Shown here: positions 1 through 10,513 of the stretch, one piece after another
How positions within the stretch are numbered: position 1 is the stretch's first letter
Layout: each line of letters opens with the position of its first letter
Source of the DNA: Antedon mediterranea
Lineage: Eukaryota > Echinodermata > Crinoidea > Comatulida > Antedonidae
Direction of reading: 5' to 3'
Length of the DNA: 64,000 bases
Assembly: GCF_964355755.1 (NCBI RefSeq)
Contig: NC_092678.1
Coordinates: forward strand, 25,090,365-25,154,364
Made by a program: the position numbers and the translations under genes
Notes under the pieces: model-generated
The model's input: only the letters and a program-made list of their open reading frames with translations
Databases searched by the model: none
What the model was told of the DNA's origin: nothing

Positions 1-202
1 AGAAAACATAATAATCATTATAATGGTTCAAAATGTTCAATTAACATAAGTTCAACTCAAACAAAGCCAACTCCAATTACTCAACCATACCATTGAGAGG
101 AATACTGGGTTTACAAACATCAAGGGTCCCTTAATATTGGTTTCCAAAATATAACGCAACGAAAAATATATAACTAGAAACAAAGTACTTTCTTTGTTTT
201 AC

Positions 203-295
203 CTGGTAGACATGTACATGTTTCACAGCCATTTTCGTCTTTCTCATAACCATTAGGGCAGTATCCATAACATACTCTGATACCACAACCTGGTT
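203..295 (-). CDS. Antistasin-type cassette exon (third copy), partial gene
   Basis: A 93-bp open exon bounded by a TATAG acceptor and a GTAAAA donor on the minus strand. It encodes a Cys-rich unit (CGIRVC, then CPNGYEKDENGCETCTC) almost identical to the two antistasin exons of the gene at 766-7301. Phase is 1-1, so it can be spliced in without a frame change. It lies beyond the stop exon at 766-833, so it is either an alternative 3' cassette (joined from the exon at 965-1060 when the stop exon is skipped) or part of a second tandem copy running off the left edge. Antistasin domains are Cys-rich serine protease inhibitor modules. The exon itself is well supported; its gene assignment is open. 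Confidence 0.6.
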
Positions 296-404
296 CTATA
301 CCAAAACGAGGTTTTGAAAATTAATTATTTGTAATTATACTTAACTTAAATTGGAAAATCATGGTAAGCCAAGTGGTTCAATTCCCACTATAGTATAAAA
401 TGCA

Positions 405-605
405 ACGCACAACTGGACGCACACGCGGCGTAATTGGACGCACACGCGACGTAATTGGACGCACACGCGACGCAACTGGACGCACACTCAATGTAATTGG
501 ACGCACACGCGACGCAACTGAACGCACACGCAATGTAATTGGACGCACACGCGACGTAATTGGACGCACACTCGACGCAACTGGACGCACACGCGACGTA
601 ATTTG
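405..605. repeat. 21-bp minisatellite, about 10 units
   Basis: Tandem units of GGACGCACACGCGACGTAATT with substitutions (GTAATT or GCAACT at the end of the unit). The G/C-rich core resembles the arms of the family A hairpin repeats elsewhere in the window. Open frames on both strands here are by-products of the 21-bp period and are not genes. Confidence 0.85.
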
Positions 606-765
606 GCCAACGCCATAGAACATGATCTTCTTGCGAACCGTCACTTGTGTTACGCATACATTTGTTGTTGCTGTGCATATACGTTGCGTCCTAAGTCCAA
701 ATACAATTTTATTTATAATTTACAAAAAAAAGTTATATTTTAGGGTATAGTATAGTAGTACAATA

Positions 766-3700
766 CTAACTTTCCACAGTGGTTGTTTCGGTTACCATGT
801 CAACCACTTCAATAGCGTCAACTTCAATTACCTCTGTAGGAACTATAAAGTAAGAAACATAACAGGAAATATATTATATATCGGAATACTAGTATATTCC
901 TCAATTGTTGCAAAAACTCATCCACCTTAGTTGGGAACAAGTTAGGAAATAAAATTTCACTTACTTGGTAAACATGTACACGTATCACAACCATTTTCAT
1001 CTATCTCATAACCAGTAATGCAGATTTCATAACATACTCTGATACCACAGCCTTTAGGTTCTATACCAAAAATATGTATAAAGTTTAACTAACAGTGGAA
1101 GAATTATGAGAATTAAGTAGGAGAATTGAAAAACACTAGAAAAAATGAAATAGGGGACAAATTTACTATTCTTCTAAGGTTTTGAATTTACTGTTCTTTA
1201 TGGTTTTTAGAATAGATAGTATTTGTAGTTAGTTGGCTGAGAATAAAAACAGATTGGATTGAAAACAAAAAGAAGAGGACCGACAGACAGAGAAATGGCC
1301 ATGACAAGAGGCTTTTTTAATATAATAAATAGAGTACCTGGTAAACATGTACATGTTTCACAGCCATTTTCGTCTTTCTCATAACCATTAGGGCAGTATT
1401 CATAACATACTCTGATACCACAACCTTCGGGTTCTATAAAAAAAATGATAAAAGTTTTACTGACACCAGTGGATACAACGCTGGACGTACATGCGACACA
1501 AGTTTGACCAATCACAAGCGACATCTCCGAAAAGCTATATGTTGTGTATACGTTGCGTTTTACGTAGAAATGAAGCTTTACTATTTTAAGTAGTTATATA
1601 TTACCGTCAACGATTTCTGTGATGATTTCAAGTGTCATATTCTGTGTAGTTAGAACGTCATCCGCCACTAAGGTAAAACAAAATATTTATATTATTGGTT
1701 ATTATTCTCCAAGTGAATTGAATCAATGTTATGTTTACTGATACATGCAACATACGTTTTTTGACCAATCACAGATCCATGTAATTTGGCCAAAACTACT
1801 TGCGTTGCGCGTACGTTCGTGCGTTGTGTTCTTGTTAAAAAAAACTTACCATCCGTTGCTGCTGTGGTTGAGGCTAACATAGATTTCATGTAAACTTCAC
1901 GACTATCAACGAAAGCGTATTGAACTTCAAGACGTCCATCCGTACGACTGGACTGACCCTTGTAAACGAGTTGAATCCTTGAGTCCGAAGACTGAAAGAA
2001 TGTTGGTAAATCAACTCCTTCACTGGTACAGAATCCATGCAAGAGTTCTCGGTCTCCGTTTGTTGGAGTGTCTCGTACGTTCAACCGTAATTTACAGTCT
2101 TCGATCTCTTTGATATCTGACGAGAAAATGTCCATTTCCCTGATACCAACAACAACATATTTGCCTGGTGGTGCGATGAATCTGTATACACAGTTGGTCT
2201 CATCACCAGAGAATTCCTCAACAAAACTCCCTTCATGTGGTTCCTTTTTGTAATTTATTACCTTCCCACACGAGCTGGCCGCTGACGTGCTAAATTAAAA
2301 TTAAATATTTATAAATGAATAAGTAATCAATACATTTTTTTCAAACAAACTAAAATAAATCAAATACCGTTTGATAAGATCCGACTCACAACTTTTACGC
2401 GCGTACAAAGTCGGTGGCACGCGCGTAAAAGTTTGACGCGCGCATATTCAAAGTCTTATCACGTTTTCACCGCGCGCATATATAATGCGATAGGGGTCTA
2501 TATCATTATAAAAGACATGGAGAGCAAAATATAAAGGTAAAAATAACATGAAGGGAGCTCCTCCAACAACATTCCCGAGACATAAAGTAATTTTCATCTG
2601 GTTTCACACATTGAATAACTATAACAGTCCAACCCAACTGATTATCTATTAATTGATGAAAGGCTAGTCGGCACACCCCCTTACAGGAGGACAAATATGT
2701 AGGTCAACTCTCTTCGGTTTTATTGATATCAGATTGTTCCCGTATAGATAGACGGATCAAACAGAAACTAGTACGGTTAAAAAGTTGTTGTCTGATAGAC
2801 TATTACACGTAACAACTAAATTTACGAACGAATTTAGGAGAGATAAATTGAACAATTAGTATCTTAATTAATCGTTTGTTTTAAATCGAATCAAAAAAAT
2901 CCATCCTTTTTTTTCAAAAGAAAGCCCATGAGACATTGTTGTGCGAGCTCAAATGCTGATCTTAAATCGAATAACAAAATTAAATTGCAGTAATAAAAGT
3001 GTGTCATTGCTTAAAAAAAAGTTGAATATTAATATAAATAATAATATTACTAACTGCAGGCCTACTATTATTATATTTAGTCAAGTATTTTCGGTTAACT
3101 TGTTAACCTTGTAGGAACAGTAAAGGAAGTGATCACACACGCGGGTGGTGCTACCGGTACCCAAATTAGCCGTGACCTATACATACATGGTATAACAATT
3201 GCTTTGTCTGCTAATACATGTGTAGATTCAATTATTCGCCTTAAATTTCTTGTAACATTTCATCACAGACGAACACGCCATACCGTGTTGTCAATAAATA
3301 ATTTTTTTTAAAAGATGTTGCACTTTTTTTGGAACAAACGTTTTAGCAGTCACACTGAGTGAATTCACAAATTATTAAAGACAAATTGAGGCTGACATTT
3401 GGTTTTAAATGTAAGAACTGTATGAATTGTTTAGGCAGCTAGGCTGAATGATTCCGCCTCTAGAAGTAGCATGCAACGTAAATTGGACCAATAAATAATC
3501 ACGACGGCTCATCCGTCCCTTGCGATTGGTTTATAAATGTCTTGCGCGTACCTTGATTGCTTTCAAAAGTGAGAATCAGGGGGTGTATTTCAAAGGACAA
3601 AGACTACTATCGTGACAAAGAAACTAATATATTCTTAATGTAATGTCATATATACTGCAATACAACAGCTGTACAGACATATTACTGTAAGCAGATGTTA

Positions 3701-6700
3701 TATGGTTTTCAGTTTTCCGCAATATTTTGTTAATAAGGTTCATGCGTCTCTTTGTAATAGTGGCAGTGTGGGCTGGTCGTTTCCTTCCTGTCCTAAACTA
3801 ATGGGTTCAATTCTGGGTGGGTCTAATAGTAGTAGGCTCTACCAGCATTTCGCCAATGGCGTCATGAATTTCTCCGCATCGGAAGTGTCCGACAAAGTTA
3901 TGATTATCATTATTAACTTTCAGATGACGGCCATATTAAAAATGCCCTTGCCAACAAAAGTTCGACAAAAACTTTGATTGTGACGTTCTAACTTTTTCTT
4001 TTGTTTGTACTATACAGAAATAGGAATAATATTAAACCGCAAAAAAAATGACCTTTAATCCTGTTAATAACATTGACCTATCACAACAATCTAGCTTACT
4101 GACTTTAAAACTTTTGTTTCGATTATGCAACTGTAAGCCGGGTATACAGGGTTGAACTAATGCCCACCAACTAGGATAACTGTAACAACATATGACGCTA
4201 ATCATAGGGAATTAAATAAAGAATTACTAGTGGTATCAGCAACAACTTCATCAATAGATTGCAACAGACCAAGGTCGTCCAGGCAACGTTGCGTGCGTGC
4301 CGACCACGACGACAAGTGTAAAGAACTTTTTATTTAAACGCACCGACGACATTGAGAAATTATCAAATAAATGGTACTTAACCAAATTAGTTAACAATTA
4401 AAATGGTCCTTGCCCTTACCATGCCAGGTGCACGGTACACATTTTACCGAATCCCAGTTTATCGAAATCCAGTTTATCAAATCCCAGTTTGTCAAATCAC
4501 AATTTTCCGAATTCTAGTTTGCCGAATCACAATTTTCCGAATTCCAGTTTTCCGAATGACAGATTTCCAAATCCCAATTCGATTTGCCAAAGTCCCAGGC
4601 TTACGACACATTTCATTTTATTTGCTTTTTCTGTTATTATTACTAGTATTGTAGTTCAAACACAGTTTATAGACGATATTTTACAAACATTGGTTGTAAT
4701 GATTAGCATTTAAACTGTTGATCCTACGTGGCTTTACATGGCTAATATTCAACACCTTGGAACCCAGGAAATTATATAAACACACTTCCCTTATTTCCAA
4801 CGTTTTCTCAGTCAGAAATCCTTAGATTAATCCCAATATTTGCTACATTAATCCGTAAAATCAATCTACAACACTTCAAACTCAGTATAGGTTGGTTTCT
4901 ATAGGAACATACGCACGCAATTAATTTGACCAATCACGATAACAGATCAGATGTCGCGTGTGATTGGTCAAAACTTATGTAAGTTAATTGTGGGTACGTC
5001 TATGTGTTGCGTTCTAACCAAACTTAGCGTCTTTCCACAAACAAGTTCAATATTTGGTAATCGTTTTTACCCAGGGAATGTTCCCAACGGACTTCTTAAC
5101 TTTTCTCACTCTGCACGCAACGCCATATTAAACACAGTACCATGATTTACCATTGGTCCAAATTACTTGTATTGCTATTTTGTGATGGTGTAGCGCCAAA
5201 CATTTTTTATTTTTATATTGTTTTGTTTGGTGGATCGATTTGAGGCCGTTTTACAGGGTTGTTCGAAAACCACATTTCCGTATAAATAAACTAATTGAAG
5301 GATTATTGAAACTAAATAAAGAAACACATTAATCTCGCTAAGTTATTTCGGAAGGAATAGATAGCATAGCCAATGTTGTGGCCTCTACGTGACATTTACT
5401 GTAATAATATTGAGCGAACGAGAGCATGTACCGTAGGGTAGTAGGTATCATGTAGGGATATACTTTATTGAGGTCAGATGTCATTATAACAAAGCAAAAC
5501 AAAGACGTTTAAATTTATACCAGTAATATTTAATATGACTGAAATGTGAGAAAATGGTTGCATTTACCAATACCAGTGGTATACTAAAACTAAAAGGAGA
5601 CAGTACGAATTAGCTCCCTTTGAAGGTTTGATAGCCGAACTCATAAAAACCACCGAGTACACATCCTTCCAAAATTTATGGAATCATGAATTTGATATGA
5701 TTTTTGTAGGTGCATTATAAATGTTAATTTTCTTCCGAGACGTGACTTCATGAACCCGACTATATCAGAATGTAAGAATGTTATTGCAACACTTTCCCAG
5801 TTGGGTAAAAACGACACCGAAGTGATTTAACAAACAAAAAAGAATCACATTTCCAGGTTTCATATTCCTTGAGTTATTTCTTAAAATTATTTTTAAATCG
5901 ACTTTGGGAAAATGATCTCAATGAATTACAAAATATTGTATATAAGAAATTTGTCGATTATGATGTGTTTTAGGCCCTAATCAAAAAAGGGAAATGCGTG
6001 AATAATTTCTATCGACTTTGCCTGTTATCAGCAACATGCACAAGTTACAATTAGGCAGCACTTCATTCTTTTGAAGTGGATTTTTTTCAGCCAAATTCAT
6101 AGAAGAGCTTGTTTGATTGATGAGGAATAGGATGAGTCATTTTGAACCACCAAGTAATGATACCATTATCTAGTTCCAGCCCACGTGACTGACTGACTTT
6201 TGTTTTATTATATTCATGCTGATAATTAACCTTTTTTAAGGGCCTCTTGTTTTCATGGGGGCCTGATTAGACTTTCAAACTCTCGAACTTTCTGTGACAA
6301 AAAAATGTGATGTGCCCATATATGGACATGAACGTGATGTCATATCACTACCATTTTGGGCACATCACACTTTTTTGTCACAGAAAGTTTGAGAGTGTAG
6401 ACAGAGCTTAAGAAGACTAACTTGTTTATTTACGGTAATTTTCGACAAGACGCCTTGTATCGTTCCTTTATGGTTTTATATTTCAACTTCCTACTGTTAC
6501 GTAATATTACGTAACATGCATTCATTCAAAGTATTCACACGTGATAGAGAACTGTACAATTTAAAATTATCTATAATTATTATATAACTTTATCTAATAA
6601 AAAAAAGCCCAATGTTCGTTTTAAATGTGTTTACATTTCAGTTTAATAAGGTTATAAATTACAAATCATTGTAAATTTTTAAGCCTTTAATATATTTTAT

Positions 6701-7301
6701 GTCATTTGAATATTTAATATTTTATGTGTTGTACTGTATGTATATTTTATCGAGGGCCCTGAATGATCAATTCTAATTAGGAACTGGATAGGCTACCCTC
6801 AGTAAATATGGTAATAAATAAACAAATAAATAAATAAATCATACACGTTATTATTGTAGTCAATTTGTATTTAACATTTTATATAAATAGCCTTCATTAT
6901 ATATTTTTTATTTATCCATATATTACTCCAGCCACATCATAATCTATTTGTCCCAAATATTAACTCTAAATATTATTAAAACTTAGTGGTGACACCACCA
7001 TTTTGGAAATAAATGTTGATTCTATACAAAAAAAAAACACATTTTTTTACAATTCTAAAAAGTCATAAGCAAGTGTTTTACTGCAAAACAAGAACGATTT
7101 GTTCTAATAATAATGATGTCAACGTCACAACGTATGGGTACAATAACAAAGTAATTATAAAATAACTTCTTTTTTGCCATTACATTTAATTAAATAAAGG
7201 TGGTGGTCATTAAAACCACATTTCGAAAGCACTCTCCAAAAATAAACAAAGAATTTCACTAACCTGGAAAAGAGCAAACCCAGAAAGAAAATAGATAACA
7301 T
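766..7301 (-). CDS. Secreted CUB and antistasin-domain protein, 266 aa, six coding exons
   Basis: Exons on the minus strand: 7264-7301, 1850-2289, 1605-1667, 1338-1433, 965-1060 and 766-833 (stop TAG at 766-768). All phases join (total 801 nt). Exon 1 starts at ATG 7301 and encodes a signal peptide (MLSIFFLGLLFSSTSA). Exon 2 holds a whole CUB domain with the four usual cysteines (SSCGK, TNCVY, EDCKL, GFCTS) and ends in the RIQLVYKG strand. A 21-residue Thr/acidic linker follows, then two antistasin-like units (CGIRVCYEYCPNGYEK..GCETCTC and CGIRVCYEICITGYEI..GCDTCTC), then a short acidic Thr-rich tail. CUB modules bind protein or glycan partners outside the cell and antistasin units inhibit serine proteases, so an extracellular protease-inhibitor role is inferred. 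The two antistasin exons are each 96 bp and phase 1-1, a clear exon duplication. I do not recognise a named orthologue. Confidence 0.75.
1476..1545. repeat. Family A hairpin-repeat fragment
   Basis: Contains GCTGGACGTACATGCGACAC and TTTGACCAATCACAAGCGAC, which match one arm of the family A inverted-repeat element (best copy at 50650-50800). It lies in an intron of the CUB/antistasin gene. Confidence 0.6.
1740..1832. repeat. Family A hairpin-repeat fragment
   Basis: Diverged copy with TTTGACCAATCACAGATCC and TTGCGTTGCGCGTACGTTC, directly downstream of the donor of the CUB exon. Confidence 0.55.
3472..3551. repeat. Degenerate family A repeat
   Basis: GCAACGTAAATTGGACCAAT facing GCGATTGG and a further GCGCG-type arm. 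The arrangement is a short, worn inverted repeat of family A. Confidence 0.45.
4443..4592. repeat. Imperfect 15-bp tandem repeat
   Basis: About ten units of the type TCCGAATTCCAGTTT with many substitutions. The overlapping open frames (PNSSLPNHNF-type peptides) are produced by the repeat. Confidence 0.7.
4905..5012. repeat. Family A hairpin repeat
   Basis: Arms ACGCACGCAATTAATTTGAC and TTATGTAAGTTAATTGTGGG-ACGTC flank the paired motifs TTTGACCAATCACGA and GTGTGATTGGTCAAAA. This gives an inverted repeat of about 100 bp. Confidence 0.6.
6272..6412. repeat. Family B hairpin MITE, copy 1
   Basis: Left arm AACTTTCTGTGACAAAAAAA then TGTGATGTGCCCATATATGG; right arm CACATCACACTTTTTTGTCA then CAGAAAGTTTGAGAGTGTAG ACAGAGCTT. 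It holds a single internal TATCACTACCATTTTGGGCA unit. Confidence 0.75.
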
Positions 7302-7902
7302 GATGTTGGATTAAACTAAGTCATCCAAGAAGGGAGAAAGACATCCGTTCCTGACGAGAGGTTGGACAGGAATGATGGACACCTTGATGCTTGTTGGGAG
7401 GAAGGAAACGGGAATGAAGATAAGAATCTAGAACTTATTTTGTTTATCGTTGGCGGCGCTAGTTCATTTAAGAGAAGTGTGTAGTCTTATATTTAATTCA
7501 ATTTTTTTTATTTCGGAAATTTCATTCATATCAACAAACGTACAAACAGAAAAAGTAAAAAGAAAAACTCTCAAACTCTAAGCTTAAATATATAGGATAC
7601 TTCTCCATCTTATGTAGCATATGTTTGCAAACACAAGCAACAAGAATATTACAACTATTCAACATACGTTGCATGAAACTATAGATAGATTTTGTATTTC
7701 CTCATGGAGTCATGGGAATATCTGGATGCCTCTTCAGATTTTTTATCCAGGGTTTGTGTAACTATTTCCATTAGGCGACCTTGTTCATTTTTGTTTTGTG
7801 TATTTAATTTCATATATTTTGTGCATAGTTCTAATATTCTTCATTATGATAAATTCATTTTAGTTAAAATCATGGGATGTTGACTCGATCTTGTAGATAT
7901 AG

Positions 7903-7920
7903 CATGGAGGTACCTCCATG
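7903..7920. repeat. 18-bp perfect palindrome
   Basis: CATGGAGGTACCTCCATG is a perfect dyad. A related longer palindrome with the same CCATGGAGGTA/TACCTCCATG arms lies at 40217-40240. Confidence 0.7.
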
Positions 7921-8574
7921 GTTATAGTAATCTTATTTACTTTTAGCATTTCTTGACGATTCTACTCTGTTTATTTAAAAAACATATATGGTTTGTTGGT
8001 CAAATAAAGAAATAAAACTGCTTCTGTGCACTAAAGGTAGATTTTGACGTTAAGATATTTTTGTTTTATCAATTGTATGTATTGTATATTGTATAATCTC
8101 AACCACAACACCGCATAGGTCCAGACGTCCGCTTACACCATTCTTGGTGTTAGTATAAAAGCAAACACGTCGAGACAAAAAAATAAATATCCACATGACC
8201 ACATCCGACCAATCGACTGTTACAAGCGTATGTATGCCGACAAGTTTCGGGTTAACTTCCTAAACAAGTTTTTTAGACCTATTTTTGGCCTATTAGACCT
8301 ATTAAGTATTTTTATTTATTTTATTTGTATTTTAAAGGAACTTAAAATTCCACTTACAGTAAATTGACAAAACAATAGTGATTAAGCCTATGTCTATATA
8401 CAATTATATTCAATATAAAATGTAAACATTGATAAAACAATCCCGACCACAAACCATAAATAAAATAATTAACGGGATACATCAATTTATACGATGTGTT
8501 AAACAATTACGGAATCCGAAAACAAACTTTGGTGGTAGAATAAGGTTTATCACAAACAGCTTTATTTCACACGA

Positions 8575-8730
8575 GGAACGTCATTGCACAATGCGTGCTG
8601 GGAAGGGTTTGGGAGCAAACGTCACACGGCGCGTACGTACAAACAACAAATCACGTACTTGCGCGTCGTGACGTTTGCTCCTGAACGCTTCCCACCATGC
8701 ATCGCGCACGCTATTTGCAAGTCATCCTCT
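8575..8730. repeat. Family C hairpin element
   Basis: Inverted arms: CAATGCGTGCTGGGAAGGG-TTTGGGAGCAAACGTCAC on the left, and GTGACGTTTGCTCCTGAACG-CTTCCCACCATGCATCGCG on the right. The loop contains CGTACAAACAACAAATCACG. A half copy is at 59700-59805. Confidence 0.7.
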
Positions 8731-8734
8731 ACAC

Positions 8735-8870
8735 ATCATTATAATTATATAATTATAATCATTATATTGTAATTTTATATTAGGCCTATATTATTATATT
8801 ATATTATATTATAATATTATTATATTATATTGTTATAATCATTATAATTATTATCATTATTATGGCAGCA
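8735..8870. repeat. AT-rich microsatellite tract
   Basis: Runs of ATTATATTATATTATA and TAATTATAATCATTATA type over about 135 bp. Confidence 0.8.
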
Positions 8871-9224
8871 GACAGAGGAATATGTAGGAACTTCACACAC
8901 ATATATTTGCGTGTACTGTGTGCGCTCAACGCGTACGTAGAAGTTATGCAAAATTGCTGTTGTAAATATAGCGAACGCGCAACGAGCGATCTCTCTCTCT
9001 CTCGGCGTCAAGTTTTCAACGAGAAGACATCGACATTTTATGAGCAAACTATTAGCGAGTTTTTACGAGTTTAACGATAATAATTAGTTGTCCTAATTAT
9101 TAGCACTATTACATCTCGATATTTAGCGTTTTAACTTTACATATTTTACTTCGTGTTTAAACTGTATGTTATCGTGTTTCAATTATTGTACCGTTGTATA
9201 GCCTATATTATATAACACCTATAT

Positions 9225-9300
9225 AAATTCCTGTCATTTGATTGGACGAATGTGGGTCACATGGCGTGCAATAGTACGCACTATTCAACGATCGTTAAAT
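9225..9300. repeat. Family D repeat, copy 1
   Basis: Segment with GTGGGTCACATGGCGTGCAA followed by TAGTACGCACTATT. It recurs with few changes at 13003-13072, inside an intron of the synaptophysin-like gene. Confidence 0.65.
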
Positions 9301-9334
9301 AGTACTTTTTGAAACATTTTTGTTTGTTATTTAG

Positions 9335-9515
9335 ATGTTATATAAAACAAATAATGAATGTTTTGTATTCGTGTAATGGTACAAATAATGGCACTTGGTG
9401 AATGATGAAAGGTTATATCAACTCGGCTTTGCCTCGTTGATATAACCTTTCATCATTCACCTCGTGCCATTATTTGTACCATTGCACTCATAAACATTCA
9501 TTATTTGTATATTAT
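9335..9515. repeat. Long hairpin, arms of about 80 bp
   Basis: The left arm includes GGTACAAATAATGGCAC and GGTGAATGATGAAAGGTTAT. The right arm is its reverse complement, around a loop of about 13 bp (TCGGCTTTGCCTC). Similarity continues outward through CAAATAATGAATGTTT. It is a foldback or MITE-type element without coding capacity. Confidence 0.8.
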
Positions 9516-10513
9516 TGTCCTGAACTAGCCTAGCCAAACCTTACACTGCGCACGTACTAGCCTACGCGCTTCGTGTACATATTGTGGTTTCTACACTCCG
9601 TATATATAGTTTATTTACTTCGAGCCTAGGCCTAGGATACTTCCAGCTTTGGACATCGTTTGACTGCTACATACAATACTCCATTACCGTATTCTAAATA
9701 GGGTAAGTAAAGACCGAATTACTTAGGCCTAGCTAGGCCTAGCCTATTCCTTAAAAATAAACTTTTTACAAACATTAATGACCAAACGGGACATGGATCT
9801 CGTTGACGGATAGTGACCAGTAACTACGAACAACAACAAAAACTTAGATCTCAATTGCTCGGAGTTTCTTAATTGGCCTCCCTGAGAAACAACCATAAGT
9901 TTATGTTAGATAAAACAGAGGCGCAGCATTATTTTTAATTTTAGTAATACAGTTCAGGTATGCCGTGCAAAATCTGTTTATTAAATATATTTAGGGCTCA
10001 CAGGAACTGCTTTTACCAGTGGATTAATCACGCAATATACAGATATAACCTTCGTAGAACTTTATTGTCCCATTAAAACAGCCTGTAGAAAAGTATAAGA
10101 TACTTGGTGGTTTCCCCAGAGCACCCAATTGAAATGTACGTTTCCGATAGTTTCAAGAACCATCCATTGTGATGATAAACAAAATGTTTACAGTTATTTG
10201 AATTATTTTGACCTTAGAATATTCAGTCAGAGTGGCTTTTTGCTAATAATGTTCTGTGTTTGCCCCTGACACAGTCTTGTAGGAAAAAATATATTGTATA
10301 CTAGACTAGAGAATATTGATTTCTGTATAAATAAGTAAAGCGCCCATAATTTTATTATAATTTTACGCCACTGGCGCCCCATATTTGACTGAGGAAGTGC
10401 CCCCTCTATTTATTTCGGTTGGGTGTGGGGTACGTTTTTTATGTGGCTGTTTTTATACACGTACTCTAGGCCTAGCTAGTTATATCTTGAAAACCTTTGA
10501 AGTTAGAAAGAAA

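Larger units (their letters stand above)
2290..7263 (-). other. Large intron 1 of the CUB/antistasin gene
   Basis: About 5 kb separating the signal-peptide exon from the CUB exon. It contains diverged family A and B repeats, an imperfect 15-bp repeat near 4443-4592, and A/T-rich sequence. Short open frames here (for example 3129-3311, 3702-3977 and 4951-5145) have no recognisable domain. I see no other gene. Confidence 0.6.
7302..10513. other. Intergenic spacer with hairpins and AT-rich tracts
   Basis: Lies between the divergent CUB/antistasin gene (-) and the synaptophysin-like gene (+), so both promoters fall here. It contains palindromes at 7903-7920, 8575-8730 and 9335-9515 and an AT microsatellite at 8735-8870. 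Many GGCCTA motifs occur towards the right end. No supported coding sequence was seen. The open frame at 7692-7883 has no domain I recognise. Confidence 0.5.

Noticed and set aside
378-678. Overlapping open frames of 72-96 codons on both strands
   Set aside because: They translate a 21-bp tandem repeat; the period is a multiple of three, so several frames stay open without coding.
7692-7883. Open frame and its antisense as a possible LINE fragment
   Set aside because: No recognisable RT or ORF1 motif on either strand.
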